Origin: Pontibacter chinhatensis
GTDB taxonomy: Bacteria > Bacteroidota > Bacteroidia > Cytophagales > Hymenobacteraceae
Reading direction: 5' to 3'
Assembly (NCBI RefSeq): GCF_900113285.1
Contig: NZ_FOOT01000008.1
Coordinates: forward strand, 62,001-126,000
Length of the DNA: 64,000 nt
Position numbers and translations under genes: made by a program. Under the pieces are notes generated by a model. That model was not told the DNA's origin. It did no database searches and saw only the letters and a list, made by a program, of their open reading frames with translations. Within the stretch, counting starts at the first letter, position 1; every line of letters begins with the position of its first letter. Positions 34,199-43,287 of the stretch are shown in pieces.

Positions 34199-36289
34199 TT
34201 AATTAACTAGGTTCAGGTAGCCGGTAAATTTGCCCTTGCCAGGCACTGTTATCACATAAAAGTAAGTGCCGACCGGAAGCGCATTGCCCCTGTAGGTGCC
34301 ATGCCACTCGTTGCGGTAGTTTGTCTGCTCAAAAACCATACTTCCCCAGCGGTTATACACCTCCACCTTTGCCTGCGGGTAATAGGTGATGTTTTTGATT
34401 TCCCAAGTGTCGTTCACGCCATCGCCGTTGGGTGAAAAGGCATTGGGTATCTCCAACAGCTGCCGCACCTGCACTTCCACGCTTACGCTGTCTTCGCAGC
34501 CCTCTTCGTTGCGCACGGTCAACGTATAGCGGGTTGTTTTATCGGGGGTGGCTACCGGGGTGGCACTGGTTGGGTCATCGAGTCCGGCAGCGGGGCTCCA
34601 ACTATAGCTTGCGCCCCCGCTGCCGCTCAGGCGGGTGCTGGCGCCTGCGTCGATCTCGGCCTCCTGCACACTGGCTGATGCCACGGGAACAGGGTATACA
34701 AAAGCCTTCACCGGTACCCGCTCCGTCTCACACCCGTTCCGGACAATGGACACATAGTAGGTGCGCGTGCTTTGCAGGGCTGGCGTCTCAAAATCGGCAT
34801 TTACCGCTCCTGCTATGGGCTTGGCAGTGGCGGCATCCTCGTACCAGCGGAACTCCCCATCGGCGCCGCCAATAGCGGAGAGCAACACCTTACCGGGCCC
34901 GCAGGAAATGCCATCGTGAGCCACCGGTGCCTGAGGGGCCGGCCATACGTTAATTTTTATGCTGTTGGAAGAAAGGGTTGCCCCGCAGTCGTTCTGTAGT
35001 TTTAAAGTATAGACGCCGCTTTCGGTGGCCTGCAGAGTGCTAGTGCCGCGGGCATACTCTTTCCCATCGCGCAGCCACACATACTCGCCGCCTTTGTGCA
35101 CTGTTTTGCTGCTTATCTCCACAGCCCCGCCCTCACAGAACTCCAAATCGCCTTTTGCTTCAATGGTTGATACCTCCGGCTTGGTTTCGATAACCGCCTC
35201 CACCGGCACCCGCTCGCTCTCACACTCTCCATTGGTGATGGCGACATAGTAGGTGGTGGAGCTTGCTAGCACAGGCGTAGTGAAGGAAGGGCCATTGGCA
35301 CCCGGTATAGCCGTGCCACCCTTGGCGGCAGTATACCAGCGGTACATGCCGTTCTTTCCGCCGGAGGCTGTAAGGGTAAGGGAGGACTTGGTGCAGCCTA
35401 CCACCCGCTCGGCAGCAGGAGGCTCCGGAAGCCCCAGCAGCTCTACCTGCATGCTGTTGCTGCTCTTAAACGTACCGCACTCGCCGGTGATGGCGGCCGT
35501 ATACGCCCCGGCTTCGGTGGCCTGCCAGGTATGGCTGTTGCTGCCCGGTAGCGCTTTGCCATCCAGGTACCAGGCATAGGTTACATTTTTATGCTCCGGC
35601 ACCGACAGCTTTACATTGCCGCCCCTGCAGAACATTAGCTTACCGGTTGCCACCACCTCGAAGGGGGGCAGCGGTTGCTGAATCACGAACTCTACTTTGT
35701 TGGCGCTGCGCACATACCCGCAGAAGTTGGAAAGCTCCACTGTATAAACGCCCGCCTCGGTGGCGGTAAACTCGTTCGACTTGTCCGACACCGGCACACC
35801 GTCTTTCTTCCACACATAGGACGCTCCCTCCTGCTCCTCCACACGCATGGTTATACTTCCTTTGCCACATACGATAAGCGGATCGGTGTACTCAATCTTA
35901 GGCGCCTTCAGTTTGGCAGACACCTCCACCTTTACCACATCCGACTTGCCCACGCAGCCATTCTCATCCACCACCTCCACGGTATATTCCCCTGAGTGTG
36001 TGATGGTGATGGATTGGGAGGTGGCGCCGTTGCTCCATTTATAGCTTTTGCCCGGGCTTGCCGTAAGCAGCACGCTGCCACCGGCGCATATGGTGGGCGG
36101 GCCATTGAGGGTAATCTTTGGTTTTACGGCAGTAGAACAGGAAGCCACTTCCAGCGCACGGGGAGCTTCATTTACTACCCTGGCGTGGGCAGAAAATGTG
36201 CAGAAACAAAGGATTAGCAGCAAAACGCCGGTTAAATTCTTATACTGCCTAAAAGTAAATGTATGATTAGGTAAACGTGATGCTTCCAT
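34199..36289 (-). CDS. T9SS type B sorting-domain protein with Ig/PKD-like repeats
   Basis: About 696 residues from the ATG at 36289 (a GTG lies two codons earlier). A long signal segment runs to about 38 (LTGVLLLILCFCTFSAHA). Then come about six Ig-like domains of two alternating sorts: one with GG.V.L....Y.WSNG or Y.W..DG, and one with GG..G.YRWY (SGGKNGMYRWYTAAKGG, GGADGEFRWYEDAA), followed by YYV[AS]I. The last ~88 residues are the gliding-motility C-terminal domain (IPNAFSPNGDGVNDTWEI, VYNRWGSMVFE, GNALPVGTYFYVI), the T9SS type B signal. Surface display and adhesion are inferred. Paired with the PorP/SprF gene 10 bases downstream. Confidence 0.92.
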   Translation of the reverse strand: MEASRLPNHTFTFRQYKNLTGVLLLILCFCTFSAHARVVNEAPRALEVASCSTAVKPKITLNGPPTICAGGSVLLTASPGKSYKWSNGATSQSITITHSGEYTVEVVDENGCVGKSDVVKVEVSAKLKAPKIEYTDPLIVCGKGSITMRVEEQEGASYVWKKDGVPVSDKSNEFTATEAGVYTVELSNFCGYVRSANKVEFVIQQPLPPFEVVATGKLMFCRGGNVKLSVPEHKNVTYAWYLDGKALPGSNSHTWQATEAGAYTAAITGECGTFKSSNSMQVELLGLPEPPAAERVVGCTKSSLTLTASGGKNGMYRWYTAAKGGTAIPGANGPSFTTPVLASSTTYYVAITNGECESERVPVEAVIETKPEVSTIEAKGDLEFCEGGAVEISSKTVHKGGEYVWLRDGKEYARGTSTLQATESGVYTLKLQNDCGATLSSNSIKINVWPAPQAPVAHDGISCGPGKVLLSAIGGADGEFRWYEDAATAKPIAGAVNADFETPALQSTRTYYVSIVRNGCETERVPVKAFVYPVPVASASVQEAEIDAGASTRLSGSGGASYSWSPAAGLDDPTSATPVATPDKTTRYTLTVRNEEGCEDSVSVEVQVRQLLEIPNAFSPNGDGVNDTWEIKNITYYPQAKVEVYNRWGSMVFEQTNYRNEWHGTYRGNALPVGTYFYVITVPGKGKFTGYLNLVN

Positions 36290-36452
36290 AGGCACCGATG
36301 GCTAAAGCTATTAATTACGTCCTATACATACTTATTAGTCTTATATTTAGTTCCACTTACAATTAATTTAAGTCTATTTTTTGAAAGTATAAATCAATTA
36401 ATTCAAGCTAATATATAGGTGCAGTTATATTCTAACAGGATGTGATAGACAC

Positions 36453-36486
36453 AAAAAAAGGCTGCAGAGTATTTCTGCAGCCTTTC
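36453..36486 (-). terminator. Terminator of the clpS-recR unit
   Basis: A 12-bp stem (AAAGGCTGCAGA with its complement) followed by seven T on the minus strand, 20 bases past the recR stop. Confidence 0.85.
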
Positions 36487-36505
36487 CTGTCCAATTTTAT
36501 ACTTT

Positions 36506-37114
36506 TTATACTTTTCCGTAAGCCGTGCGCTCTACGATGCTTCTGCCGAGCGTTACCTCGTCGGTATACTCCAGCTCGCCGCCTACCGGCACACCGCGGG
36601 CGATGGTGGTGATGCGCAGGTCAAAATCGCGGAGCTTGCGCGTGAGGTAGAACGCTGTAGTATCGCCCTCCATGGTGGGGCTAATAGCCAGCAGGATTTC
36701 TTTCACCTCCGAGCCTGGCAAACGCTCCAGCAGCGCATCAATGTACAGATCGGATGGGCCAATGCCTTCGATAGGCGAAATGACGCCACCCAGCACGTGG
36801 TAAAGGCCTTTGTACTGCGCCGTGTTCTCAATGGCAATCACATCGCGGATGTCGCTGACCACGCACAGCATGCTGCGGTCGCGGAGGGGGTTGGAGCAGA
36901 TGGAGCAGACCTCGGTATCGGAGATGTTGTGGCAATGCTTGCAGTGCTTGATCTCGGTACGCATCTTCACCAGCGCCTCTGCCAGCGAGAAGGTATCCTC
37001 CGACTCGTGCTTGAGCATGTGCAAGGCCAGGCGAAGGGCGGTTTTCCGGCCCACACCGGGCAGCTTCGCCAGTTCCTCTACGGCGTTTTCAATAAGTTTA
37101 GAAGGAAAATTCAT
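36506..37114 (-). CDS. recR: Recombination mediator protein RecR
   Basis: About 202 residues from the ATG at 37114 (the base-37117 start is TTG). RecR works with RecO to load RecA on gapped DNA. The order is complete: helix-hairpin-helix (LPGVGRKTALRLALHML, 18-34), C4 zinc finger (Cys 58, 61, 70, 73; CKHCHNISDTEVCSIC), Toprim domain (about 80-175; LCVVSDIRDVIAIE, ISPTMEGDTTAFYL), and the C-terminal TRIARGVPVGGELEY-type Walker-like motif (here TTIARGVPVGGELEYTD). It follows clpS by 19 bases on the same strand, so they are co-transcribed. Confidence 0.96.
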   Translation of the reverse strand: MNFPSKLIENAVEELAKLPGVGRKTALRLALHMLKHESEDTFSLAEALVKMRTEIKHCKHCHNISDTEVCSICSNPLRDRSMLCVVSDIRDVIAIENTAQYKGLYHVLGGVISPIEGIGPSDLYIDALLERLPGSEVKEILLAISPTMEGDTTAFYLTRKLRDFDLRITTIARGVPVGGELEYTDEVTLGRSIVERTAYGKV

Positions 37115-37133
37115 CAATCCAGCTGCGCCTCCT

Positions 37134-37421
37134 CTACTCTATATTCGCTGAAAGGTCTTTATCGTGCAGCGCGGTGCACATCCCCTTCAGTTCCTCAAAC
37201 GTTCCCACCTTCACGGTGCACTTGCCTTTGTAGTGGATGAGCATGGTGCACTGCTCGGCCTGCTCTGCCGTGTGGCCGCATACTTTGATGAGCGTGTCAA
37301 TCACATGGTCAAACGTGTTCACGTCGTCGTTGTACACCACCAGGTTCCGCAAGTCGGTGGTTTCTTCGAGCAACGCAACGTCAAAATCCTCTTTATGTAA
37401 AATACCTGTATCCCAATTCAT
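37134..37421 (-). CDS. clpS: ATP-dependent Clp protease adaptor ClpS
   Basis: 95 residues. ClpS brings N-degron substrates to ClpAP-type proteases. The core fits the family: NLVVYNDDVNTFDHVIDTLI (about 26-45, with the Asn-Asp-Asp of the N-degron pocket), then CGHTAEQAEQCTMLIHYKGKC and VKVGTFEEL. The His of the usual HxxG-type segment is in place (LIHYKGK). ClpA/ClpC is not in the window. It is the first gene of a clpS-recR pair. Confidence 0.95.
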   Translation of the reverse strand: MNWDTGILHKEDFDVALLEETTDLRNLVVYNDDVNTFDHVIDTLIKVCGHTAEQAEQCTMLIHYKGKCTVKVGTFEELKGMCTALHDKDLSANIE

Positions 37422-37651
37422 ACTGCAAAACTACTAAATTCTACCCACTAAAAGAAGTGCGTGGCCTAAGTATAAGTACCTGTTCCGGCGCCTTTTTATA
37501 CTGGTAAGGCGTATGGATTTTAACAAAATACAACGGGGTATGATTCCCCGTTTTCAAGCATACTTTGGCGGCTAAGGGCCAGTGGTTTTTGTAAAAAAGG
37601 CAGATTAAGCGTTTCTTGCATACCTTATTTTTATACTGTTTATACTTACAA

Positions 37652-39817
37652 ATGATGATTATTTCATATTTACAAAAGCGGCTGTGCCTGCTCCTGCTGC
37701 TGGTGGTGGCCATCGTGCCCCTACAGGCCCAGGACAAGGTGCTGACCATGGAAGACGCCGTTATCAACCCGGCCCTGCAGCCCCAGAACCTGCGCCAGCT
37801 TGCTTGGGTGGCAGGCACCAGCGACTTCACCTACCTCAAGGCAGACAACGGCAATCAGGTGCTTGTACGCGGCAACGCCACCTCCACCAAGCAGCAGGAC
37901 ATCCTGACGCTGGAGCAGCTGAACGCGGCCATAACGGCTACAGGCGCCGATAAGCTCAGCAGCTTCCCCGCGCTCTACTGGCGCGACGGCAGCAACTTCC
38001 TGATGGACGTGCAGAACCGCATCATCGGCTATGACCTGAAATCAGGCAAGGCGCGCGTTACGATGACCTATGCCAAAGAGGCCGAGAACAAAGAACTGGA
38101 CCCGACCATGCAGCGCCTGGCTTACACCAAAGGCAACAATTTATACTTGTCGGTACCGGGCAAAGAAGACGTGGCGATAACGAAGGAGGAGAACGCAGCC
38201 ATTGTGAACGGGCAGGCGGCACACCGCTCTGAGTTCGGCATCACCAAGGGCACCTTCTGGTCGCCGACGGGCAGCAAACTGGCCTTTTACCGCATGGACC
38301 AGACGATGGTAACCGATTACCCGCTGGTGGATGTGGCCCCGCTGCCGGCGCAGCTCAACAACATCAAATACCCCATGGCAGGCGGCAAGAGCCACCACGT
38401 GACGGTGGGCGTGTACGATGTGGCCTCCGGCAAAACGATTTACCTGCAAACCGGCGAGCCAGCCGAACAGTACCTGACCAACATCACCTGGAGCCCGGAC
38501 GAGAAACACATTTACATTGCTGTGCTCAACCGCGACCAGAACCACATGAAACTTAACCGCTACAACGCCCAGACCGGCGCCTTTGAGCGCACGCTACTGG
38601 AGGAGCAGCAGGAGAAGTATGTGGAGCCGGAGCACGGGTTATACTTTGTACCGGGCAAACCCGACCAATTCGTGTGGGTGAGCGAGCGCACCGGCTTCGA
38701 CCATTTATACTTGTACAACACGAGCGGCAAGCAGCTGCGCCAGCTCACCAAGGGCAATTGGATGGTTACCGACATCCACGGCTTCAGCAAGAAAGGCGAT
38801 GAGCTATACTATACCTCCACGGCCGAGAGCCCGCTGGAGCGCCACATTTACGCCGTGAGCCTGCGCAACGGCAAAAGCCGTCGCCTGTCGCAGGGCAGCG
38901 GCGTGCACAGCGCCCAGCTCAGCCCCGACGCCAGGTTTATTCTCGACAACTATAGCAGCCAGGAAGTACCACGCAAAATCCAAGTGCTGAGCACCCACGG
39001 CAAAGTAGAGCAAACGCTATTGACAGCCCCAAATCCACTGACTGCCTATAAGCTGGGGGAGACTACCATCTTCCCGATTAAGGCTGAGGACGGTACGGAG
39101 CTGTACGCCCGCATGATTACGCCACCAAACATGGACAAGAACAAGAAGTACCCGGTGGTGGTGTATGTATACGGCGGCCCGCACGTGCAGCTGGTGACCA
39201 ACAGCTGGCTGGGTGGCGCCAACCTTTGGATGCACCTGATGGCCCAGAAAGGCTACATCGTCTTCACCCTCGACTCCCGCGGCTCTTCAGGCAGAGGCCT
39301 GGCGTTTGAGCAGGCTACGTTCCGCCAGCTCGGCACGGTGGAGATGCAGGACCAGCTGCGCGGTGTGGAATACCTCAAATCGCAGCCTTACGTGGATGGC
39401 ACGCGCCTGGGCGTACACGGCTGGAGCTACGGCGGCTTTATGACCACTTCCCTGATGACGCGCTACCCAGGCGTGTTTAAAGTGGGCGTGGCCGGCGGTC
39501 CGGTCATCGACTGGAAATATTACGAGGTGATGTACACTGAGCGCTACATGGACTCGCCCGAGCAGAACCCGAAAGGCTATGAAGATGCCAACCTGCTCAA
39601 CCACGTGAAAAACCTGCAGGGCAAATTGCTGATGATTCACGGTACGGTGGACGATGTAGTCGTGTGGCAGCACAGCCTGGCCTTCCTTAAAAAAGCGGTG
39701 GATGAGGGCATCTTGCTCGATTACTTCGTGTACCCAGGCCACCCGCACAACGTACGGGGCAAAGACCGCGTGCACCTGATGCGTAAGGTCACGCAGTACT
39801 TTGACGACAACCTCTAA
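37652..39817 (+). CDS. S9B dipeptidyl peptidase IV-like serine peptidase
   Basis: About 721 residues. The ATG at 37652 gives a signal peptide (LCLLLLLVVAIVPLQAQ); earlier starts add an odd leader. The family cuts dipeptides, often after Pro, from peptide N-termini. An eight-bladed propeller fills about 50-480 (WSPDEKHIYIAVLNRDQ, ERTGFDHLYLYN), followed by an alpha/beta hydrolase domain. The catalytic Ser is in GWSYGGF (about 592), Asp in HGTVDDVVVW (about 667), His in PGHPHNVRG (about 700). The strand motif YVYGGPHVQLV lies before it. The Glu pair of the propeller that binds the substrate N-terminus was not located with certainty. Single gene with terminator. Confidence 0.92.
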   Translation: MMIISYLQKRLCLLLLLVVAIVPLQAQDKVLTMEDAVINPALQPQNLRQLAWVAGTSDFTYLKADNGNQVLVRGNATSTKQQDILTLEQLNAAITATGADKLSSFPALYWRDGSNFLMDVQNRIIGYDLKSGKARVTMTYAKEAENKELDPTMQRLAYTKGNNLYLSVPGKEDVAITKEENAAIVNGQAAHRSEFGITKGTFWSPTGSKLAFYRMDQTMVTDYPLVDVAPLPAQLNNIKYPMAGGKSHHVTVGVYDVASGKTIYLQTGEPAEQYLTNITWSPDEKHIYIAVLNRDQNHMKLNRYNAQTGAFERTLLEEQQEKYVEPEHGLYFVPGKPDQFVWVSERTGFDHLYLYNTSGKQLRQLTKGNWMVTDIHGFSKKGDELYYTSTAESPLERHIYAVSLRNGKSRRLSQGSGVHSAQLSPDARFILDNYSSQEVPRKIQVLSTHGKVEQTLLTAPNPLTAYKLGETTIFPIKAEDGTELYARMITPPNMDKNKKYPVVVYVYGGPHVQLVTNSWLGGANLWMHLMAQKGYIVFTLDSRGSSGRGLAFEQATFRQLGTVEMQDQLRGVEYLKSQPYVDGTRLGVHGWSYGGFMTTSLMTRYPGVFKVGVAGGPVIDWKYYEVMYTERYMDSPEQNPKGYEDANLLNHVKNLQGKLLMIHGTVDDVVVWQHSLAFLKKAVDEGILLDYFVYPGHPHNVRGKDRVHLMRKVTQYFDDNL

Positions 39818-39822
39818 AGTGT

Positions 39823-39865
39823 AAAATGAGAACGGCGCTGAATGTATCGGCGCCGTTTTCATTTT
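39823..39865 (+). terminator. Terminator of the DPP-IV-like gene
   Basis: AAAATGAGAACGGCGC pairs with GCGCCGTTTTCATTTT (one mismatch), five bases after the stop; a TATACTT word follows. Confidence 0.85.
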
Positions 39866-40130
39866 ATACTTCTGCTTATACTTAAATGTAGCAGGATGAA
39901 GGAATTTTAGACAAAAGACTTTAAAAACACCAGTGCCCTCGCTCGCCTCTGGCGAGTGTGCGGCATGGCTCGGCCTCTGGCCGCTTAGAGTATAAGTATA
40001 AGTGGCGGGACGCCGCCAGATAGCGCACACTCGCCGGAGGCGAGCGAGAGCATTTTGCAAGAACTATTCATTAGAGTTTCTGCCTTATCCCCTGTCCAGA
40101 GTATACATTCCCTTAAACCGCTGAATTGCG
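39866..40130. repeat. Spacer with inverted repeat, left of the 40167 gene
   Basis: CTCGCTCGCCTCTGGCGAGT + GTGCG at about 39947-39971 is met by its complement at about 40024-40048, a near-perfect 25-bp hairpin arm. The ~55-base interior has CGGCCTCTGGCCG and GGCGGGACGCC. A diverged inverted copy of the whole unit lies right of the gene at about 40795-40922. Confidence 0.75.
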
Positions 40131-40138
40131 TACCTTTG
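40131..40138 (+). promoter_or_regulatory. Bacteroidota -7 box (TACCTTTG)
   Basis: Full TAnnTTTG match 28 bases before the ATG at 40167. Confidence 0.45.
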
Positions 40139-40166
40139 CAGCAGATTTATACTTTAGCGTTAACCT

Positions 40167-40712
40167 ATGCCAGCCGTATCCCCCGCCTTTCGCCAGGCCG
40201 TAAAGCAACTGAGCGACAAAGAAAAGGAAGCCATTATACTTCGCGCCGCCCGCCGTGACGCTGAGTTGTATGACATACTCAAGTATGAGCTGCTGGTGGA
40301 GGTAACGCTGGAGGAAGTGTATGAGGAGGCCGCCGATAGGATACACGAGCTGCTTATCAACGCCAGTGGCCGCAGCCTGAGCAAGGCGCTTACCAAGGCG
40401 CTGCGCAAAGCGATGAAGGAGATTGCCCGCTTCAAGCGCATCACCAAAGAGCCCAAAGCCGAGGTAGACCTGCACCTGTATACCCTGCGCCTCATCTTCG
40501 ACAACTTCACCGGCCAGTTCGACAGCTACTACAAAGGCTTTTTTACTGCCACAGCGCGCCTGCTGCTGCGCACCCTGCAGCTCATCCGCAAAAACCTGCA
40601 CGAAGATTACCACCTGGAGTATAAAGCCGAGCTCGACGAGTTTCTGCAGCAGATCCACAGCCGCCCCAAGCACCTGACCGTGGCTTTGCCGAAGGAGTTT
40701 GATGTGGAGTAG
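40167..40712 (+). CDS. Hypothetical helical protein
   Basis: 181 residues, no signal peptide or membrane segment, so probably cytoplasmic. It is rich in Lys, Arg, Glu and Leu with heptad-like patterns (FRQAVKQLSDKEKEAIILRA, ADRIHELLINASG) and looks wholly alpha-helical. It does not match a family I know; its style is that of conserved Cytophagales proteins of unknown role. Codon use is like the neighbours. A good -7 box is 28 bases upstream. The gene is bracketed by two inverted copies of a ~120 bp repeat unit. Confidence 0.8.
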   Translation: MPAVSPAFRQAVKQLSDKEKEAIILRAARRDAELYDILKYELLVEVTLEEVYEEAADRIHELLINASGRSLSKALTKALRKAMKEIARFKRITKEPKAEVDLHLYTLRLIFDNFTGQFDSYYKGFFTATARLLLRTLQLIRKNLHEDYHLEYKAELDEFLQQIHSRPKHLTVALPKEFDVE

Positions 40713-41095
40713 GTTTTCAACTTTGAATGAGTGGATGAGTGATTGAGTGAATGGATAATTCAATCTGCCCCTCGTCCCGAACGCTTTCGGGAGGTGCGGT
40801 ATTTGGTGGCGTCCCGCCAGGTCATAAAAAGTATAGAGTATATGCTGAAGTATAAAGAATAAACTCAACCGGCCAGAGGCCGTGGTATAGCCCGCACTGG
40901 CCAGAGGAGAGCGAGAGCAATCATCAATCTTACAAACAAAAAGAAGCGTCATGTTTTGCGCCTCTACAAGTATAAATCTGGCTACCCTCGCTCGCGTCCC
41001 GCGAGGGTGAGAGATGTATGAGTGAGCAGAAAAATCCATTGAATAAAGACGTAGCAGACATACAAACACCTACCTAAGTGAGATATTAAACTGAT
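40713..41095. repeat. Spacer with inverted repeat, right of the 40167 gene
   Basis: There is no gene here. It starts with quasi-tandem GAGTGGATGAGTGATTGAGT (about 40731). At about 40795-40922 is the inverted, diverged copy of the unit at 39947-40060, recognisable by GGCGTCCCGCCA, CGGCCAGAGGCCG and GGCCAGAGGAGAGCGAGAGC. At about 40984-41010 is one more fragment, CCTCGCTCGCGTCCCGCGAGGG. Four AAGTATA words are present. Confidence 0.65.
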
Positions 41096-41644
41096 ATGGC
41101 GGTTAGCAACGACATCAAAAACTGGAAGGATTATCTGGAGCGTAAGTTTTCGGATGAGGCGCTTTATCAAATCATAGATAACACAGACGTGCTTTCTAAT
41201 GGTGTCTACAGAGTAGAATCAAAAACAAACGAAACCGTTATAGACTTCATCTGCCCAAACCAGGACTGGAGCACATTGGATGACATACAGTTCTACAGTG
41301 GTGCGGCTAAAGCATGGTCAGGAGAACTGCTAGGCGGCAACAATCCTAAAGCAGGATTATTTAACCGGGAAAACCTCGATTCGGTTGAGCGGCTGTTAAA
41401 GACGCCAATCAAGTATGGGTGGATAAGTGTGGAGTATTATCTCGGGAAAAGACTCTTCAAAGCAGTGGCCTACAAAAACGAAAATGGAAGTATGGGAGAG
41501 AAGATTTTTACAGATTATAACACAGGCCTTGCAGGCGTGATGCTGCTCCCTTTCACCCTACTCATCAATATTTTCCTCCACTTAGGCTGGATAGGCAAGA
41601 AGAGCATGATAGTCGTTGATCCTATCGTAAAAACGCGCAGGTAG
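41096..41644 (+). CDS. Hypothetical protein with one late membrane segment
   Basis: 182 residues, no family recognised. The first ~145 residues look soluble and mixed alpha/beta (FICPNQDWSTLDDIQFYSGA). One strong hydrophobic helix is at about 150-168 (GVMLLPFTLLINIFLHLGW), followed by a short basic end (KTRR). This may be a tail-anchored membrane protein. Its DNA is more AT-rich than nearby genes, which may mean recent gain. It stands alone between a repeat spacer and a convergent lipoprotein gene. Confidence 0.7.
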   Translation: MAVSNDIKNWKDYLERKFSDEALYQIIDNTDVLSNGVYRVESKTNETVIDFICPNQDWSTLDDIQFYSGAAKAWSGELLGGNNPKAGLFNRENLDSVERLLKTPIKYGWISVEYYLGKRLFKAVAYKNENGSMGEKIFTDYNTGLAGVMLLPFTLLINIFLHLGWIGKKSMIVVDPIVKTRR

Positions 41645-41684
41645 TTATACTGCAGGACCGTTCGTCAGCCCTACCCTTACTCCA

Positions 41685-42449
41685 CTACTCCAACTCCCGC
41701 ACCTGTACTCCTTCCAGAATGATTTCGGATACTTTCTCCAGCTTGCCTGCTTCATAGGCCCTGTCGTAGTTGTCGATCGGGAAGTTAAGGTCATCGATCT
41801 TATAGTTATTGTAATCCTGGAAACGCACACCGCCCACCTCGTAGGCTTTAATTACCTCCCGGAAGCGGGATCCGCCATCGTTCTCCTGGAAGTTATAAGC
41901 TAGGTAATCCATGGTGTGGCGGTCTTTGTGGAACCAGTACACGTACTCGTCTTGGTAACTGTCGCCGCCGCCTTCCTGGGCAAAGGTAACTTTCACTTTA
42001 TGGTAAGGCTCGCCTTTTACTTTGGCCTCGCCCAAGTATGATTTTTGCACGGCCGGGTCGTTGAGGAAGTAGGGCAGCAGGGCAAAGTATACCACCGAGT
42101 TAACTGAGTTGCTGAACGCCTGCTTCCGCTCTTCCGGTATCTCCACCTCCACGTCGTCTACCGTTCGTTTAAAGCCGCTGTTGCTGAGCACGTCGTGGAT
42201 GCGCTGGCCCGTGGAGTCGGTAAAGGTGCGGCTGTAGACGAAGGCGCCGTTGTCGCGCAGGGCCCGGTACTGGATGTCGCGCAGCCGGAAGCTTACGATA
42301 CTTTTATCCAGCTTTTGCCCCCCGTGGGCTTTAATGGCGGCATCCACAATGGCCTGCGCCTCGCCATCTCCGGCGGGTTTGCTCTCAGAGCAGGCAGCAG
42401 CAATAAACAATAAGCCCAGCAGCAGCCAGGTATAAGTATACTTTAGCAT
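41685..42449 (-). CDS. Lipoprotein of the DUF6503 type
   Basis: 254 residues with a lipoprotein signal (lipobox IAAAC, Cys about 20), then SESKPAGDGEAQ. It continues AIVDAAIKAHGGQKLDKSIVSFRLRD, the usual opening of Bacteroidota DUF6503 proteins, which resemble LolA/LppX-like lipid-binding beta folds. Later parts (YHKVKVTFAQEGGGDSYQDE, YWFHKDRHTMDYLAYNF) fit the same type. The role is unknown; periplasmic face, membrane anchored. It stands alone, convergent with the 41096 gene. Confidence 0.7.
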   Translation of the reverse strand: MLKYTYTWLLLGLLFIAAACSESKPAGDGEAQAIVDAAIKAHGGQKLDKSIVSFRLRDIQYRALRDNGAFVYSRTFTDSTGQRIHDVLSNSGFKRTVDDVEVEIPEERKQAFSNSVNSVVYFALLPYFLNDPAVQKSYLGEAKVKGEPYHKVKVTFAQEGGGDSYQDEYVYWFHKDRHTMDYLAYNFQENDGGSRFREVIKAYEVGGVRFQDYNNYKIDDLNFPIDNYDRAYEAGKLEKVSEIILEGVQVRELE

Positions 42450-42507
42450 AAGGGTGATCTTTTCTGTAGGTGCACTTTCCCAAAGGTAAGAAAGCCACGG
42501 GCAAGTA

Positions 42508-42548
42508 TAAAAGAAAACCGCCCCGACTATGGAGCCGGAGCGGTTAAA
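42508..42548 (-). terminator. Terminator of the MarR-YceI operon
   Basis: On the minus strand AACCGCTCCGGCTCC pairs imperfectly with the GTCGGGGCGGTT side, followed by TTCTTTT. It lies about 20 bases past the stop. Confidence 0.65.
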
Positions 42549-42569
42549 GGGACTATTCAGAAATCAGAT

Positions 42570-43235
42570 TTATTTCGCAGCCGTCACGTCGAACGTGATG
42601 GTGAACTCATCAGCGATAGCTTTGTCGCCCAGCTCACCCAGCAGGGTCTCAGAGCCGTAACGCACGTCGTACTTAGAGCGGTCTACTTTCACGTCAGCTT
42701 TCGCGTTTACTGTACCGTTATCCACAGTAACTACAGCTGGGAAGCTTACTACCTCAGTTTTCTCCTTAATGGTCAGGTTGCCTTCTACGTTGTGGTTAGG
42801 CGCGCCGGCAGCCGCATCAGCGATAGGAGAAATGCTGGTAATTTCGAAAGTGGCAGTTGGGTAAGTCTCCACGCCGAAGAAGTCGTCAGACTTCAGGTGG
42901 CCTACCAGTTTGCCATTGTATTCTGCATCTTCGATGTCAGAGTTGGTGATAGAGTTCATGTCGATCACGATCTTACCGCCTGTCAGCTGGTCGCCGTTTA
43001 CAGTAAGCTCGCCGCTCTGCACCTTAATTTCGCCCATGTGCTCGCCACCTACTTTGGTGCCGTGCCACTTCACGCTGCTCTGATCCTGCGCTATCTGGTA
43101 AGTCTCGCCTTCACCAGTTGCAGCGGCAGGAGCCTCAGAAGTTACGGCAGTTGTCTCGGCAGTATTGCTTTCGGAGCTGCAGGCAGTGAAAAACAGGGCC
43201 GCAGCGAAAGATGCATAGATTGCTGTTCTTTTCAT
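42570..43235 (-). CDS. YceI family lipoprotein
   Basis: 221 residues. A lipobox (FFTAC, Cys about 19) and a Ser/Thr/Ala-rich linker to about 45 precede the YceI domain (about 46-221). YceI proteins are lipocalin-like barrels that bind isoprenoid-like lipids. Typical parts: YQIAQDQSSVKWHGTKVGGE, GKLVGHLKSDDFFGVETYPT, ATFEITSISP and FDVRYGSxTL-type SKYDVRYGSETLLGELGDKA. Last gene of a likely marR-yceI-yceI operon. It differs from its neighbour paralogue by being a lipoprotein, so the two act at different places in the envelope. Confidence 0.93.
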   Translation of the reverse strand: MKRTAIYASFAAALFFTACSSESNTAETTAVTSEAPAAATGEGETYQIAQDQSSVKWHGTKVGGEHMGEIKVQSGELTVNGDQLTGGKIVIDMNSITNSDIEDAEYNGKLVGHLKSDDFFGVETYPTATFEITSISPIADAAAGAPNHNVEGNLTIKEKTEVVSFPAVVTVDNGTVNAKADVKVDRSKYDVRYGSETLLGELGDKAIADEFTITFDVTAAK

Positions 43236-43287
43236 CTTGGTTTTGTAATAATTAATTGAGTATGGAAAGATTGATTATACTTGGTTG

